From Alphaproteobacteria bacterium (GTDB lineage Bacteria; Pseudomonadota; Alphaproteobacteria; Micavibrionales; UBA2020), in the NCBI GenBank assembly GCA_029266795.1, contig JAQSWE010000150.1:1-6551 (forward strand): a stretch of DNA of 6,551 nt, read 5' to 3'. Positions 1 through 6,144 of the stretch are shown in pieces. Both the position numbers and the translations under genes were made by a program. Numbering within the stretch: position 1 is the stretch's first letter; every line of letters starts with the position of its first letter. The notes under the pieces are model-generated. The model saw nothing but the letters and a program-made list of their open reading frames with translations, did no database searches and was not told where the DNA came from.

Positions 1-2777
1 GCACGGTGAACCAAGTGATGGGCGATGGGCTGATGTGCCTTTTCGGCGCTGAAGCGCCATGCGAGGATCACGCGCTGATGGCGATGGCGGCGGCGGAGAA
101 GATGCTCGAGGATATCGCTGTCGTCCGTGAAAAAATGTGGCACAAATCCTTGCGCATCCGCATCGGCGTGAACTCGGGCGAAGTCATCCTGCGCCCGCCC
201 GTCACGCCGGAATATCAGTCCCGCTACCAAGTGGTCGGGGAAGCAGTCCATATCACCGACAGGGTCACCAAGGCCGCCGCGCCGGATACCGTCCTCTACG
301 GCGAGGCGACGCGCAAGCTGCTGGAGCGTTTCTGCGAATTTGAAAAAGGCGCGACGATCAATTGGGGTGGCAAGGGGCAGACCATCTTGCTCTACCGGAA
401 ATCGGGGCTAGCCCCCGCAGAAGTGCAAGACGGCGGCGAACTCATCCGCCAGGACGAGGCTGCCGCAATCCTCTCCTACATCACTGCGCCGCGTAAAAAC
501 CTTGCCATTAGCTGGGTGCAAGGGGATGCGGGCGCCGGCAAGACCTTCGTCACGCAATATGTACGCGCGGTCGCCGCAGAATTTTTCGCCAGCGTGGTCT
601 CGATCAACTTCTATCCCCATCCCGTTTCGGGCGCTAACCGCTTGAAATCGGCGATCGCAGCCGCGCTACTGCCCGCATCGCGGCAGGACTGGGCGGATTT
701 CATTCTTGCAAACTCCGAATTATCCCGTTTGGGAGATACCGGCTTCGTCACCGCCTGCTTCGACGATATACTTGAGAGGAGCAGCAAGCCGCATCCCGAT
801 TACCACGGCATAGACAGGAGCGGCCGCGCACAGATACGCCGTCGCGCAATCGCCGCCCTGTTGCGCGAAAATGCTAAGCGGCAGCCGATCTTGCTCGTGA
901 TAGAAGACCTCCACTGGGCGCGGCGGGAGGAGTTGAACATCATTGAAAATACGCTGCGGGATTGCGCTGAGGGCGTCAAACTCGCGGTCATCTGCACATC
1001 GCGGGAAGGATTTGCGTTTTGCAGCGACCTTTCGCCCGTAGCCAAGTTTTTTCCACTCCACCCGCTGGACATGGAGCAGAGCCTGACCTTGCTGAATCTG
1101 CCGCGGCAAGGGAAAAACATTCCCGTCGCGCTCGCAAAGACTGTCTGCCAACTCTCTGGCGGAAACCCCTACTTCATCCGCGAATACGGTCAGTGGGTAG
1201 AGGCAGAAATGAAGCGGCAGATACCGTCGCATGAAATATCCAAACATCTACGGGATTACACTCCGGAGGAAATCGTCAATCTTCTTTTCTCGCGTTTGAA
1301 AAACCTTGATCGCGCGACGATCGACCTTGCGCGGATGGCTGCCGTGCAGGGCATGCGGGTTGATGTGCGTATGCTCGCAGCTCTCTCAGGGATTAGCCGT
1401 GACAACGCGCAGCAGGCGATAGGCAAACTTCACGCAGAGGGAATCCTGTCCACTGGAGAGAATGCCGGCGACATCCCGGTTTTCGCCCATGAACTGCTGC
1501 AAAAGGTGATCTACAACAGCCTGCCCCGCAGCAGCAGGCTCGAACTGCATCTCGCTGCCCTGCGTTACCTGCTGATCGAAGGGCACGACAGCCGCGCCGA
1601 TGCGCGGCGACTGATGGCCTATCATGCCGAGTGCGCGGACGACCCCGTGCGCCAGTATATTTTTTCAAAATGGGCGGCACGCGAAGCAGGCAAGTTGTCC
1701 CAGCATGCCGACGCGCTCGAATTTCTCGCCGCCGCGAAGCGGGCGCTTGGCCGAATCAAGGGCCTGCGCGCGGAGCGCCATCTCCTGCGCATCCATGTCA
1801 TGGAAATCGAGAGCCTCTTCATTCTGGGCCGCTATCCGCTGGTAAAAAATCGCCTCCAGCATGTGCTTGCCCGCAAGGTGCTGTTCCCGGGCCAGGGAAT
1901 GCTGAAGGGGGCGATGTCCTTCCACGGACTCTACCTCTGGATTAACGGCGAGATCCGCGATGCAGAGCGCACTTATGCCGCGATACTCAGAACCTCACCG
2001 CATGAGGGGAACAGGGAAACATTCATGCGCGAAAGCGCACGGCTCTCGCATATCTGCATCGATCTCGGAGACTACGATAAGGCGGTCGCACATGCCCAGA
2101 ACGTGCTCGCGCTGCTCGAGCCTGAAAACCGCTACGCCAAATGCGGATTGCTCACCGAAATGGGTCCGACTATTTACAGCTGCCTTGCGTTGGCCTGCGC
2201 GGAACGCGGCGATGCAGAGACCGCGAAGGCGCACATAGCTTCCGGCATGAAACTTCTGGCCGGCAGCAGGGATTATTTCACGCGTATTTACGCTTCCAAT
2301 TTCCTCGCCGCCAGCCATCTGCGGCTGGGGCAGTTTGGCGACGCGCGCGCACTACTTGAATCTGCGCTCAGCGATTGCGATGTCGTCCAGTCCGTTCTGC
2401 TGAAGCCCTATGCAATGTCGGCCTATGGCTACGTGCTGGCGCGGCTAGGCGACGTGGCAGCAGGCGAAAAACATTGTGCGGCCGCGATTGAGCTGGCGAA
2501 GGAAAGCCGCCTGCCCCTGCGCCGCTCGCTCTTCCTCATCCGCCATGCGCAGGTGCTGATGTTGCAGGAGAATCCGCAGGAGGCAATAAAACTGCTTCGA
2601 CGCGCGATCAAAAGCGCGGTAGCCGCAGGTGAAAGCGGACAGCAGGCGATGGCTCAGCGGCTTATCGCAGAATGTTATGGCGTATTACCTGCGGCTGTCC
2701 CGCTTGTGCGGAAAAACGAAAAATATTTCGCGCAGCATCCGGATGAGCAGATCGCGGGTCCGCGAAAAACCGCCTGA
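1..2777 (+). CDS. Adenylate cyclase (class III) / P-loop ATPase / helical-repeat signalling protein, 5'-truncated by window
   Basis: The reading frame is already open at base 3 (TVNQVMGDG...), so the start codon and the first half of the cyclase domain lie outside the window. Counting from the GTG codon at 6, residues 1-115 are the C-terminal half of a class III nucleotide cyclase: MGDGLMCLFGA carries the second metal-binding Asp, then IRIGVNSGEV, then VVGEAVHITDR with the conserved Arg. Residues about 145-400 form an AAA/STAND-type ATPase with Walker A GDAGAGKT (173-180) and Walker B ILLVIEDLHW (295-304). Residues about 520-900 are Ala/Leu-rich helical pairs typical of TPR-like solenoids. 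Such proteins usually act as cytoplasmic cAMP-producing sensors; the signal sensed is unknown. The gene converges on the sulfur-carrier gene, with its TGA ending one base before that gene's last codon. Its closeness to a Crp-family regulator suggests, but does not prove, a shared cAMP circuit. The domain assignment is strong; true cyclase activity cannot be judged without the missing N-terminal part. Confidence 0.9.
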   Translation, partial: TVNQVMGDGLMCLFGAEAPCEDHALMAMAAAEKMLEDIAVVREKMWHKSLRIRIGVNSGEVILRPPVTPEYQSRYQVVGEAVHITDRVTKAAAPDTVLYGEATRKLLERFCEFEKGATINWGGKGQTILLYRKSGLAPAEVQDGGELIRQDEAAAILSYITAPRKNLAISWVQGDAGAGKTFVTQYVRAVAAEFFASVVSINFYPHPVSGANRLKSAIAAALLPASRQDWADFILANSELSRLGDTGFVTACFDDILERSSKPHPDYHGIDRSGRAQIRRRAIAALLRENAKRQPILLVIEDLHWARREELNIIENTLRDCAEGVKLAVICTSREGFAFCSDLSPVAKFFPLHPLDMEQSLTLLNLPRQGKNIPVALAKTVCQLSGGNPYFIREYGQWVEAEMKRQIPSHEISKHLRDYTPEEIVNLLFSRLKNLDRATIDLARMAAVQGMRVDVRMLAALSGISRDNAQQAIGKLHAEGILSTGENAGDIPVFAHELLQKVIYNSLPRSSRLELHLAALRYLLIEGHDSRADARRLMAYHAECADDPVRQYIFSKWAAREAGKLSQHADALEFLAAAKRALGRIKGLRAERHLLRIHVMEIESLFILGRYPLVKNRLQHVLARKVLFPGQGMLKGAMSFHGLYLWINGEIRDAERTYAAILRTSPHEGNRETFMRESARLSHICIDLGDYDKAVAHAQNVLALLEPENRYAKCGLLTEMGPTIYSCLALACAERGDAETAKAHIASGMKLLAGSRDYFTRIYASNFLAASHLRLGQFGDARALLESALSDCDVVQSVLLKPYAMSAYGYVLARLGDVAAGEKHCAAAIELAKESRLPLRRSLFLIRHAQVLMLQENPQEAIKLLRRAIKSAVAAGESGQQAMAQRLIAECYGVLPAAVPLVRKNEKYFAQHPDEQIAGPRKTA

Positions 2778-3035
2778 TCAGCCACCGGCCAGCGGCGAAA
2801 AAAAACTTATTTTATCCGTATTCCTAACAGTGACATCTTCCCAGTTCTGGGCCAGTTCGCCGTTGACGGACACGGCGATGACGGCGCGATAGGAAAAAAG
2901 CGTCTTATACGACGGCGCGCTTTCCGAAAGCCAGTCGACAAGATCCTGCAGCGTGCGGACCGTCTCCGGCGGATCAATCTCTTCTTTTGACTTTCCGGCG
3001 CGTGTCCGAAGCCATGACAGGTACTGCACTTCCAT
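2778..3035 (-). CDS. MoaD/ThiS-like ubiquitin-fold sulfur carrier protein
   Basis: An 85-aa protein beginning MEVQYLSWLRTRAGKS and ending FFSPLAGG. The opening strand, the central LQDLVDWLSE helix, the AVIAVSVNGE strand, the late acidic/hydrophobic stretch and the C-terminal Gly-Gly match MoaD in length and order. In this family the Gly-Gly end is adenylated by an E1-like enzyme and converted to a thiocarboxylate that donates sulfur. No MoaE, MoeB or other molybdopterin gene is visible here. It is instead the last gene of a YcaO-TfuA operon, so I infer that it supplies sulfur for peptide thioamidation rather than for molybdopterin. The start overlaps the regulator gene by 62 bases and has AGGAG nine bases upstream of the ATG. 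An eight-base T tract lies close to the 3' end. A housekeeping MoaD role remains possible. The family call is firm; the role is inferred. Confidence 0.87.
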   Translation of the reverse strand: MEVQYLSWLRTRAGKSKEEIDPPETVRTLQDLVDWLSESAPSYKTLFSYRAVIAVSVNGELAQNWEDVTVRNTDKISFFSPLAGG

Positions 3036-3708
3036 TGGAACGCACTCCTATGATTTTTCTCAAGGCGACGATATCTGGAATGATGATGCGCTTGCGCTGG
3101 ATGTACAAAAGCCCCTTGTCCTGCAGCAGCTGCAGATTCCGGTTCACAAGTTCGCGCGATGCACCGGTCATTTTGCCAAGGTCTTCCTGCGTAATCTCGA
3201 TGACCGAATTGACAAGAATGTCATGCTTTTCCGAATAGGCGACGAGGTTGCGCACCATGCGCTCCAGCGCGTCGTTGAAAAGAAAATCCTCCAGCAGATC
3301 GGAGCACCACCGCAGCCGCGCGCAGAGGAGCTGATAACACGAAGCATTCAGCTCCGGTCGCTTGCCGAGGAAGCGGAAAAAATCCTCCCGCTCTATGGAT
3401 ATCAAGGTCGAATTCTTAAGGACATAGGCATCTGCCGTGCGGGTGCCCCTGTCGAACATGGCAATTTCGCCGAAAGCTTCGCCGGGCGACAGCCGGTTCA
3501 GGATAATCTCACGTCCGTCGGATGAGGCGACGCTGATGTTCACTTCCCCGTTGTGAAGAATATAAAGACAGTCGCCGGGGTCGCCGCGCCGGAAAAGCAT
3601 TTTTCGCTCGCGGTATTCGTGGCGCTTGCCGAGCGCCATGAGGTCTTGCTTGTCTTTTTCGGACAGCAGTTGCGTCAGGCTCGCCTTACGATAACTTTTG
3701 TATAGCAT
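2974..3708 (-). CDS. Crp/Fnr-family transcriptional regulator
   Basis: A 244-aa regulator starting MLYKSYRKAS. I chose the ATG at 3708 because GAGG sits six bases upstream; an in-frame ATG at 3738 would add ten residues but has only a poorly spaced GGAG. Residues about 20-130 form the cyclic-nucleotide-binding barrel, with a phosphate-binding cassette GEIAMFDRGTRTA (80-92) that keeps the Glu and Arg used by cAMP-binding members. A long dimerisation helix follows. The helix-turn-helix ITQEDLGKMTGASRELVNR (162-180) has Arg175, Glu176 and Arg180 at the positions of E. coli CRP Arg180, Glu181 and Arg185, which contact TGTGA half-sites. There is no N-terminal Fnr-type cysteine cluster. The last ~20 residues are a basic tail encoded partly within the overlap with the sulfur-carrier gene. 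The gene also overlaps tfuA by 23 bases. It probably controls this operon through the CRP-like sites at 6023-6038 and 6129-6144. Binding of cAMP is likely but unproven. Confidence 0.92.
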   Translation of the reverse strand: MLYKSYRKASLTQLLSEKDKQDLMALGKRHEYRERKMLFRRGDPGDCLYILHNGEVNISVASSDGREIILNRLSPGEAFGEIAMFDRGTRTADAYVLKNSTLISIEREDFFRFLGKRPELNASCYQLLCARLRWCSDLLEDFLFNDALERMVRNLVAYSEKHDILVNSVIEITQEDLGKMTGASRELVNRNLQLLQDKGLLYIQRKRIIIPDIVALRKIIGVRSNGSAVPVMASDTRRKVKRRD

Positions 3709-4492
3709 ATGTTTCCTCGCGGGCGTGGCTTCCCGCATGTCTCCAGAGTCGGGTATCCTCGAACGCGTACAATACCTGTTTTTTTTCCACCTGTCGATTT
3801 AGCCGCGCGAGCACGGTTTCGACCAGTTCGAGCCCGTCGAGGCGCTTCTGGTCTATCCTATGCGTCGCAAGATAGGTTTTGAAGGCGATAAGCTGATTAT
3901 CGTCGATGCCTTGGCGAAACGCCGTATCAAGAATCGCCTGATAATTGCGGTTCTTGTAGAAAAGCGATTTGCCGATGCGCAGCAGCAGCGTCGCATTTTC
4001 AGCGGTGATAATGCCCGCCGCCTGCGCTGCCGCGACGGTGCGGCGGATGTTAACCATCGCATCCGACAGCGCCGCATATTTCACCTCGGCAGGTGCATGC
4101 ACGACGGCCACCTCGTCATCGTCTTCGAGAACGCCGCTGACATAATCGCGATATATCTCCCCTACCCCTTCCATGCCGAATGCCGTGAGCTCGGCTGCAC
4201 GCAGCGCGCCCATGCTGGCGGCCCCCAACACATGGATTCCTGCGTTCATGGCATAGAGAATCTCCTTGTGCCACACAGCTGGAACTGTCTCATAAAAACC
4301 GTCGATGATGGCGATGAGTGCAGGGGCGCAGGGCACCAGCTGCGCCACATCCCCCTCCGATACCGGGCCGCGCAGGATCAGTCGGCTGCCGTTGTCGAGG
4401 GTAAATGTGCCTTCCGACCCAGATATACTGAAACGCTTTTCTATTTCCGCGCCGGTGAGTGTTGGCCCCGCAAAAAGCACCGCATCAGCCAT
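3686..4492 (-). CDS. tfuA: TfuA-like protein, partner of YcaO in peptide thioamidation
   Basis: A 268-aa protein with the family landmarks in order: FAGPTL (7-12), GPVSEGDV (42-49), IDGFYETVPAVWHKEIL (63-79), GAASMGALRAAEL (90-102), FGMEGVGEIYRDY (105-117), DDDEVAVVHAP (124-134) and SDAMVNIR (143-150). TfuA takes its name from the trifolitoxin cluster. Encoded next to YcaO it is known to enable backbone thioamide formation, in which the amide oxygen is replaced by sulfur, probably by recruiting or delivering the sulfur source. I start it at the ATG at 4492: GGGAG lies six bases upstream, the FAGPTL motif then begins at residue 7, and the start overlaps the end of ycaO by eight bases, which suggests translational coupling. 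An upstream in-frame ATG at 4576 would add 28 atypical residues inside ycaO. No frameshift or missing block is seen. The family call is secure; the exact substrate is inferred to be the 54-aa peptide. Confidence 0.93.
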   Translation of the reverse strand: MADAVLFAGPTLTGAEIEKRFSISGSEGTFTLDNGSRLILRGPVSEGDVAQLVPCAPALIAIIDGFYETVPAVWHKEILYAMNAGIHVLGAASMGALRAAELTAFGMEGVGEIYRDYVSGVLEDDDEVAVVHAPAEVKYAALSDAMVNIRRTVAAAQAAGIITAENATLLLRIGKSLFYKNRNYQAILDTAFRQGIDDNQLIAFKTYLATHRIDQKRLDGLELVETVLARLNRQVEKKQVLYAFEDTRLWRHAGSHAREETYAIQKLS

Positions 4493-5726
4493 TTGATTCT
4501 CCCGGCAGAAGCCGTCCCGCCCGCTCGCCGGGGACAGTACCTTTGCGGGACAGGATTCCCTCCAGCCCCGGCACAACCATGCGCGTTACCGGTATATCCA
4601 GGCCATCGATGGTAAGATCGACGGCAACAGCTTCGCGAATACCGGTTTTCCGCAGGGAATTAATGAGCACCGCGATATCATGGTCGAACGTTTCCGTTTC
4701 CAAGGTCGGCACATGTCGCATATGTCGCCCGCCCCGCGCCTCTATCTGCGCCAGCCATCTGGCGTGCTCTTCAACTGATAGATACTTGGCGTAATCGGCG
4801 CGCGGCATGTCATCGCGCGCTCCAGAGATGAATGTCAGCCGGCTTTGCGCCGCTTCGGTCAGCGCGCGCAGCAACGCCACATCGCGCGACAAATGACAGC
4901 CCATGCCGGAAGCAGGACGCGCGCCCGTGATATCGGGCTCATTCGGCAGGGTGCGGCACAGAAAAGCGGGGATGCCCGTATCACTGGTTATGTCCCAAAC
5001 ACCGACCGCAATGTCGGCGGCAAAAAATCGCTCAAGGATATCAACTGTCCTGCGTTCAGTGATGGTGTCGAGACGGATCTTTCTATCCAGTTGTTTTGGG
5101 GCGGAACTGATCGTCCAGAGCGTGAGCGCGTCTCGCTCGATCAACTCGCATAAACCATGGATGATCGCTTCCTGGTGGTTATTTCCCGACGAAAGACCGT
5201 TCGAGGAGGAAACAAAGCCGCTTCCTGCGGGCGCGCCTGGCGCATAATCGGTGTGGACCACCTCGAAGGGAGACCATTTTTCACGGTTGGTGAAAAGGTC
5301 GATCCCTTCTACCCACAAAATGCGCCGGTGGCTGTCAATTTCTGCATCGTGGTAGCGGGGTAGCCGTGAAATATCGAGCGCCCGTTCATACATTTCTTCG
5401 TAACTCGCGAGCAGCAGCGGCCGCCGGATATTTTCCGCGTGATAGCTTTCAATCGACTCCATTACTGCGGAGGCGCGGGCGGCGTCCTGAGTGCATCCCT
5501 TGCCTTGGGCAACGGAAAGCGAGCGCGCATTCGGCCTGTAAGCAGCGAAGACAGGAATTCCGACCTTGTCGAGACCGGTGATATTCGCAAGGCGCGTCAG
5601 ACCGAACAGGGGAAACAGTTTAGACATCCGCTCTACCGTTTCGCGCGGCGAACAGGCGCGGCGCGTGCCGTCAAAGTTAATTTTTACAGTGCACGCGTGC
5701 TCGAGGCTGGCGATAAGCGGCTGCAT
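4485..5726 (-). CDS. ycaO: YcaO-family ATP-dependent peptide backbone-modifying enzyme
   Basis: A 413-aa YcaO domain protein; the enzyme activates a backbone amide by ATP-dependent phosphorylation. Visible landmarks are GLTRLANITGLDKVGIPV (42-59), RSLSVAQGKG (68-77), ASAVMESIESYHAE (85-98), the Glu-rich nucleotide/metal motif EAIIHGLCELIERDALTLW (186-204), EAAQSRLTFISGARDD (291-306) and VVPGLEG (384-390). The C-terminus shows no PxPxP signature of azoline-forming YcaOs, and no fused or adjacent E1-like cyclodehydratase partner is present. The partner is TfuA, which points to thioamidation. The reading frame is open back to an ATG at 5780, but that codon is in the flank of the 5750-5776 hairpin and would add a Lys/Arg-rich, family-atypical MGRPRKTRG stretch. 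I prefer the ATG at 5726, with AGGGA nine bases upstream. The end overlaps tfuA by eight bases. The family call is very strong; thioamidation as the chemistry is an inference from the partner. Confidence 0.94.
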   Translation of the reverse strand: MQPLIASLEHACTVKINFDGTRRACSPRETVERMSKLFPLFGLTRLANITGLDKVGIPVFAAYRPNARSLSVAQGKGCTQDAARASAVMESIESYHAENIRRPLLLASYEEMYERALDISRLPRYHDAEIDSHRRILWVEGIDLFTNREKWSPFEVVHTDYAPGAPAGSGFVSSSNGLSSGNNHQEAIIHGLCELIERDALTLWTISSAPKQLDRKIRLDTITERRTVDILERFFAADIAVGVWDITSDTGIPAFLCRTLPNEPDITGARPASGMGCHLSRDVALLRALTEAAQSRLTFISGARDDMPRADYAKYLSVEEHARWLAQIEARGGRHMRHVPTLETETFDHDIAVLINSLRKTGIREAVAVDLTIDGLDIPVTRMVVPGLEGILSRKGTVPGERAGRLLPGESNG

Positions 5727-5735
5727 CCAGAATTG

Positions 5736-5740
5736 TCCCT
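5736..5740 (-). promoter_or_regulatory. Ribosome binding site deciding the ycaO start
   Basis: On the minus strand AGGGA precedes the ATG at 5726 by nine bases. The longer alternative start at 5780 has only an A-rich leader and no clear Shine-Dalgarno sequence. The site lies immediately after the hairpin and T-rich tract, so transcripts that read through would expose it. Confidence 0.6.
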
Positions 5741-5776
5741 GAAGAAAATGCCGCCCCCGGGTTTTACGGGGGCGGC
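5741..5776 (-). terminator. Intrinsic terminator / attenuator between peptide gene and ycaO
   Basis: Bases 5750-5759 (GCCGCCCCCG) and 5767-5776 (CGGGGGCGGC) form a perfect ten-pair, all G:C stem with a seven-base loop. On the minus strand the stem is followed directly by ATTTTCTT. This is the architecture of a rho-independent terminator, though the T run is interrupted. It sits in the 63-base gap between the stop codon of the 54-aa peptide gene and the ycaO start. Because the enzyme genes have no other obvious promoter, it is best read as a leaky terminator that keeps peptide mRNA in excess over enzyme mRNA, a common arrangement in RiPP operons. The opposite strand also has a T-rich flank (5777-5791), so it could stop transcription from either side. 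Confidence 0.72.
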
Positions 5777-5789
5777 CCATTATTTTTCT

Positions 5790-5954
5790 TTATGGCAGCT
5801 CAAACATGGAGCCTGCGCTTTCCTGCTCTGGAGAGCTTCTAAGGATCGGCCCCGTGCGGCTCGAGGCAAGCGGGGCAGGCCTTTCACTGATCGCTTCGAG
5901 ACCTTGATCATCCAGCCGATAGCGTCTTCCGTCAGCACCCGTAAGTATGGTCAT
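5790..5954 (-). CDS. Small peptide, candidate RiPP precursor for the YcaO-TfuA pair
   Basis: A 54-aa reading frame starting MTILTGADGRRYRLDD and ending SMFELP, with AAGGGAG six bases before the ATG, which is one of the best ribosome binding sites in the window. It is the first gene of the ycaO-tfuA operon and is followed by a terminator-like hairpin. The N-terminal half is charged (Asp, Arg, Glu) and could act as a leader. The C-terminal half is rich in Ser and Pro (SS at 31-32 and 40-41, Ser46, Ser49) with a hydrophobic MFELP end, and could be the core. There is no cysteine, so thiazole/thiazoline formation is not expected; a thioamide fits YcaO-TfuA better. No transporter, protease or signal peptide is seen nearby, so export or cleavage is unclear. 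I recognise no known precursor family. The gene is supported by its ribosome binding site, position and codon use; the precursor role is inferred. Confidence 0.72.
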   Translation of the reverse strand: MTILTGADGRRYRLDDQGLEAISERPAPLASSRTGPILRSSPEQESAGSMFELP

Positions 5955-5986
5955 TTGATACTCCCTTTTAAGTTACCCACAGGATC

Positions 5987-5992
5987 ATTATC
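5987..5992 (-). promoter_or_regulatory. Candidate -10 element for the peptide operon
   Basis: Read on the minus strand, GATAAT matches TATAAT at five of six positions and lies about 32 bases upstream of the peptide ATG. The hexamer 17 bases upstream (ATTCTT) is a poor -35, which would fit an activator-dependent promoter. A start near 5980 would put the CRP-like site at 6023-6038 about 50 bases upstream and the inverted repeat at 6034-6049 about 61 bases upstream. These distances are estimates. Confidence 0.3.
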
Positions 5993-6022
5993 CCATCAAT
6001 ATGTTAAAAAGAATTGAAGCTA

Positions 6023-6038
6023 TGTGACGTGCGGCACA
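6023..6038. promoter_or_regulatory. CRP-like operator 1
   Basis: TGTGACGTGCGGCACA fits the CRP pattern TGTGA-N6-TCACA with one mismatch in the right half (GCACA). Its first ten bases, TGTGACGTGC, recur on the opposite strand in operator 2. The regulator encoded in this operon keeps the Arg-Glu-xxx-Arg recognition residues expected to read TGTGA, so it is the natural candidate to bind here. Confidence 0.55.
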
Positions 6039-6049
6039 CAACTGTGTGC
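6034..6049. repeat. Short inverted repeat, possible operator
   Basis: GCACACA and TGTGTGC form perfect seven-base arms around a two-base centre. The element overlaps the right half of CRP-like operator 1, so two binding events could compete. The centre is too tight for an RNA hairpin, which favours a dimeric protein site. It could also be chance. Confidence 0.35.
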
Positions 6050-6128
6050 TTTCCAAGCTATTGGATTGACTATGCTTTCTATTGTTCAAAAAAACGCGTC
6101 TTAAAAGGGGCGTGAATTGCTTCGACAT

Positions 6129-6144
6129 CGTGATGCACGTCACA
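6129..6144. promoter_or_regulatory. CRP-like operator 2
   Basis: CGTGATGCACGTCACA contains GTGA-N6-TCAC, the exact core of the CRP consensus, with only the first outer base differing. Read on the minus strand it begins TGTGACGTGC, identical to the first ten bases of operator 1. It lies about 50-65 bases upstream of the 91-aa gene and could serve either or both divergent genes. Confidence 0.55.

Noticed and set aside
720..1247. 175-codon open frame on the minus strand
   Set aside because: It lies inside the ATPase domain of the cyclase protein, with no domain of its own.
2953..3525. 190-codon open frame on the plus strand
   Set aside because: It is antisense to the Crp-family gene and shows no family resemblance.
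4493..4576. 28-residue N-terminal extension of TfuA
   Set aside because: It lies within ycaO, is rich in residues typical of an out-of-frame shadow, and the ATG at 4492 has GGGAG and places FAGPTL at the usual position.
3860..4615. 251-codon open frame on the plus strand
   Set aside because: It is antisense to tfuA and the end of ycaO, has no recognisable domain, and is a GC-driven shadow of strongly supported genes.
5727..5780. N-terminal extension of YcaO starting at the ATG at 5780
   Set aside because: It encodes the GC hairpin, lacks a ribosome binding site and is unlike family N-termini; the ATG at 5726 has AGGGA at good spacing.
5987..6000. Fnr-type box TTGAT-N4-ATCAA near the peptide promoter
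   Set aside because: Only the TTGAT half is present and the other half is TAATG; the regulator has CRP-type, not Fnr-type, features.
5439..6017. 192-codon open frame on the plus strand across the peptide gene
   Set aside because: It reads antisense through ycaO, the hairpin and the peptide gene, and has no recognisable domain or ribosome binding site.
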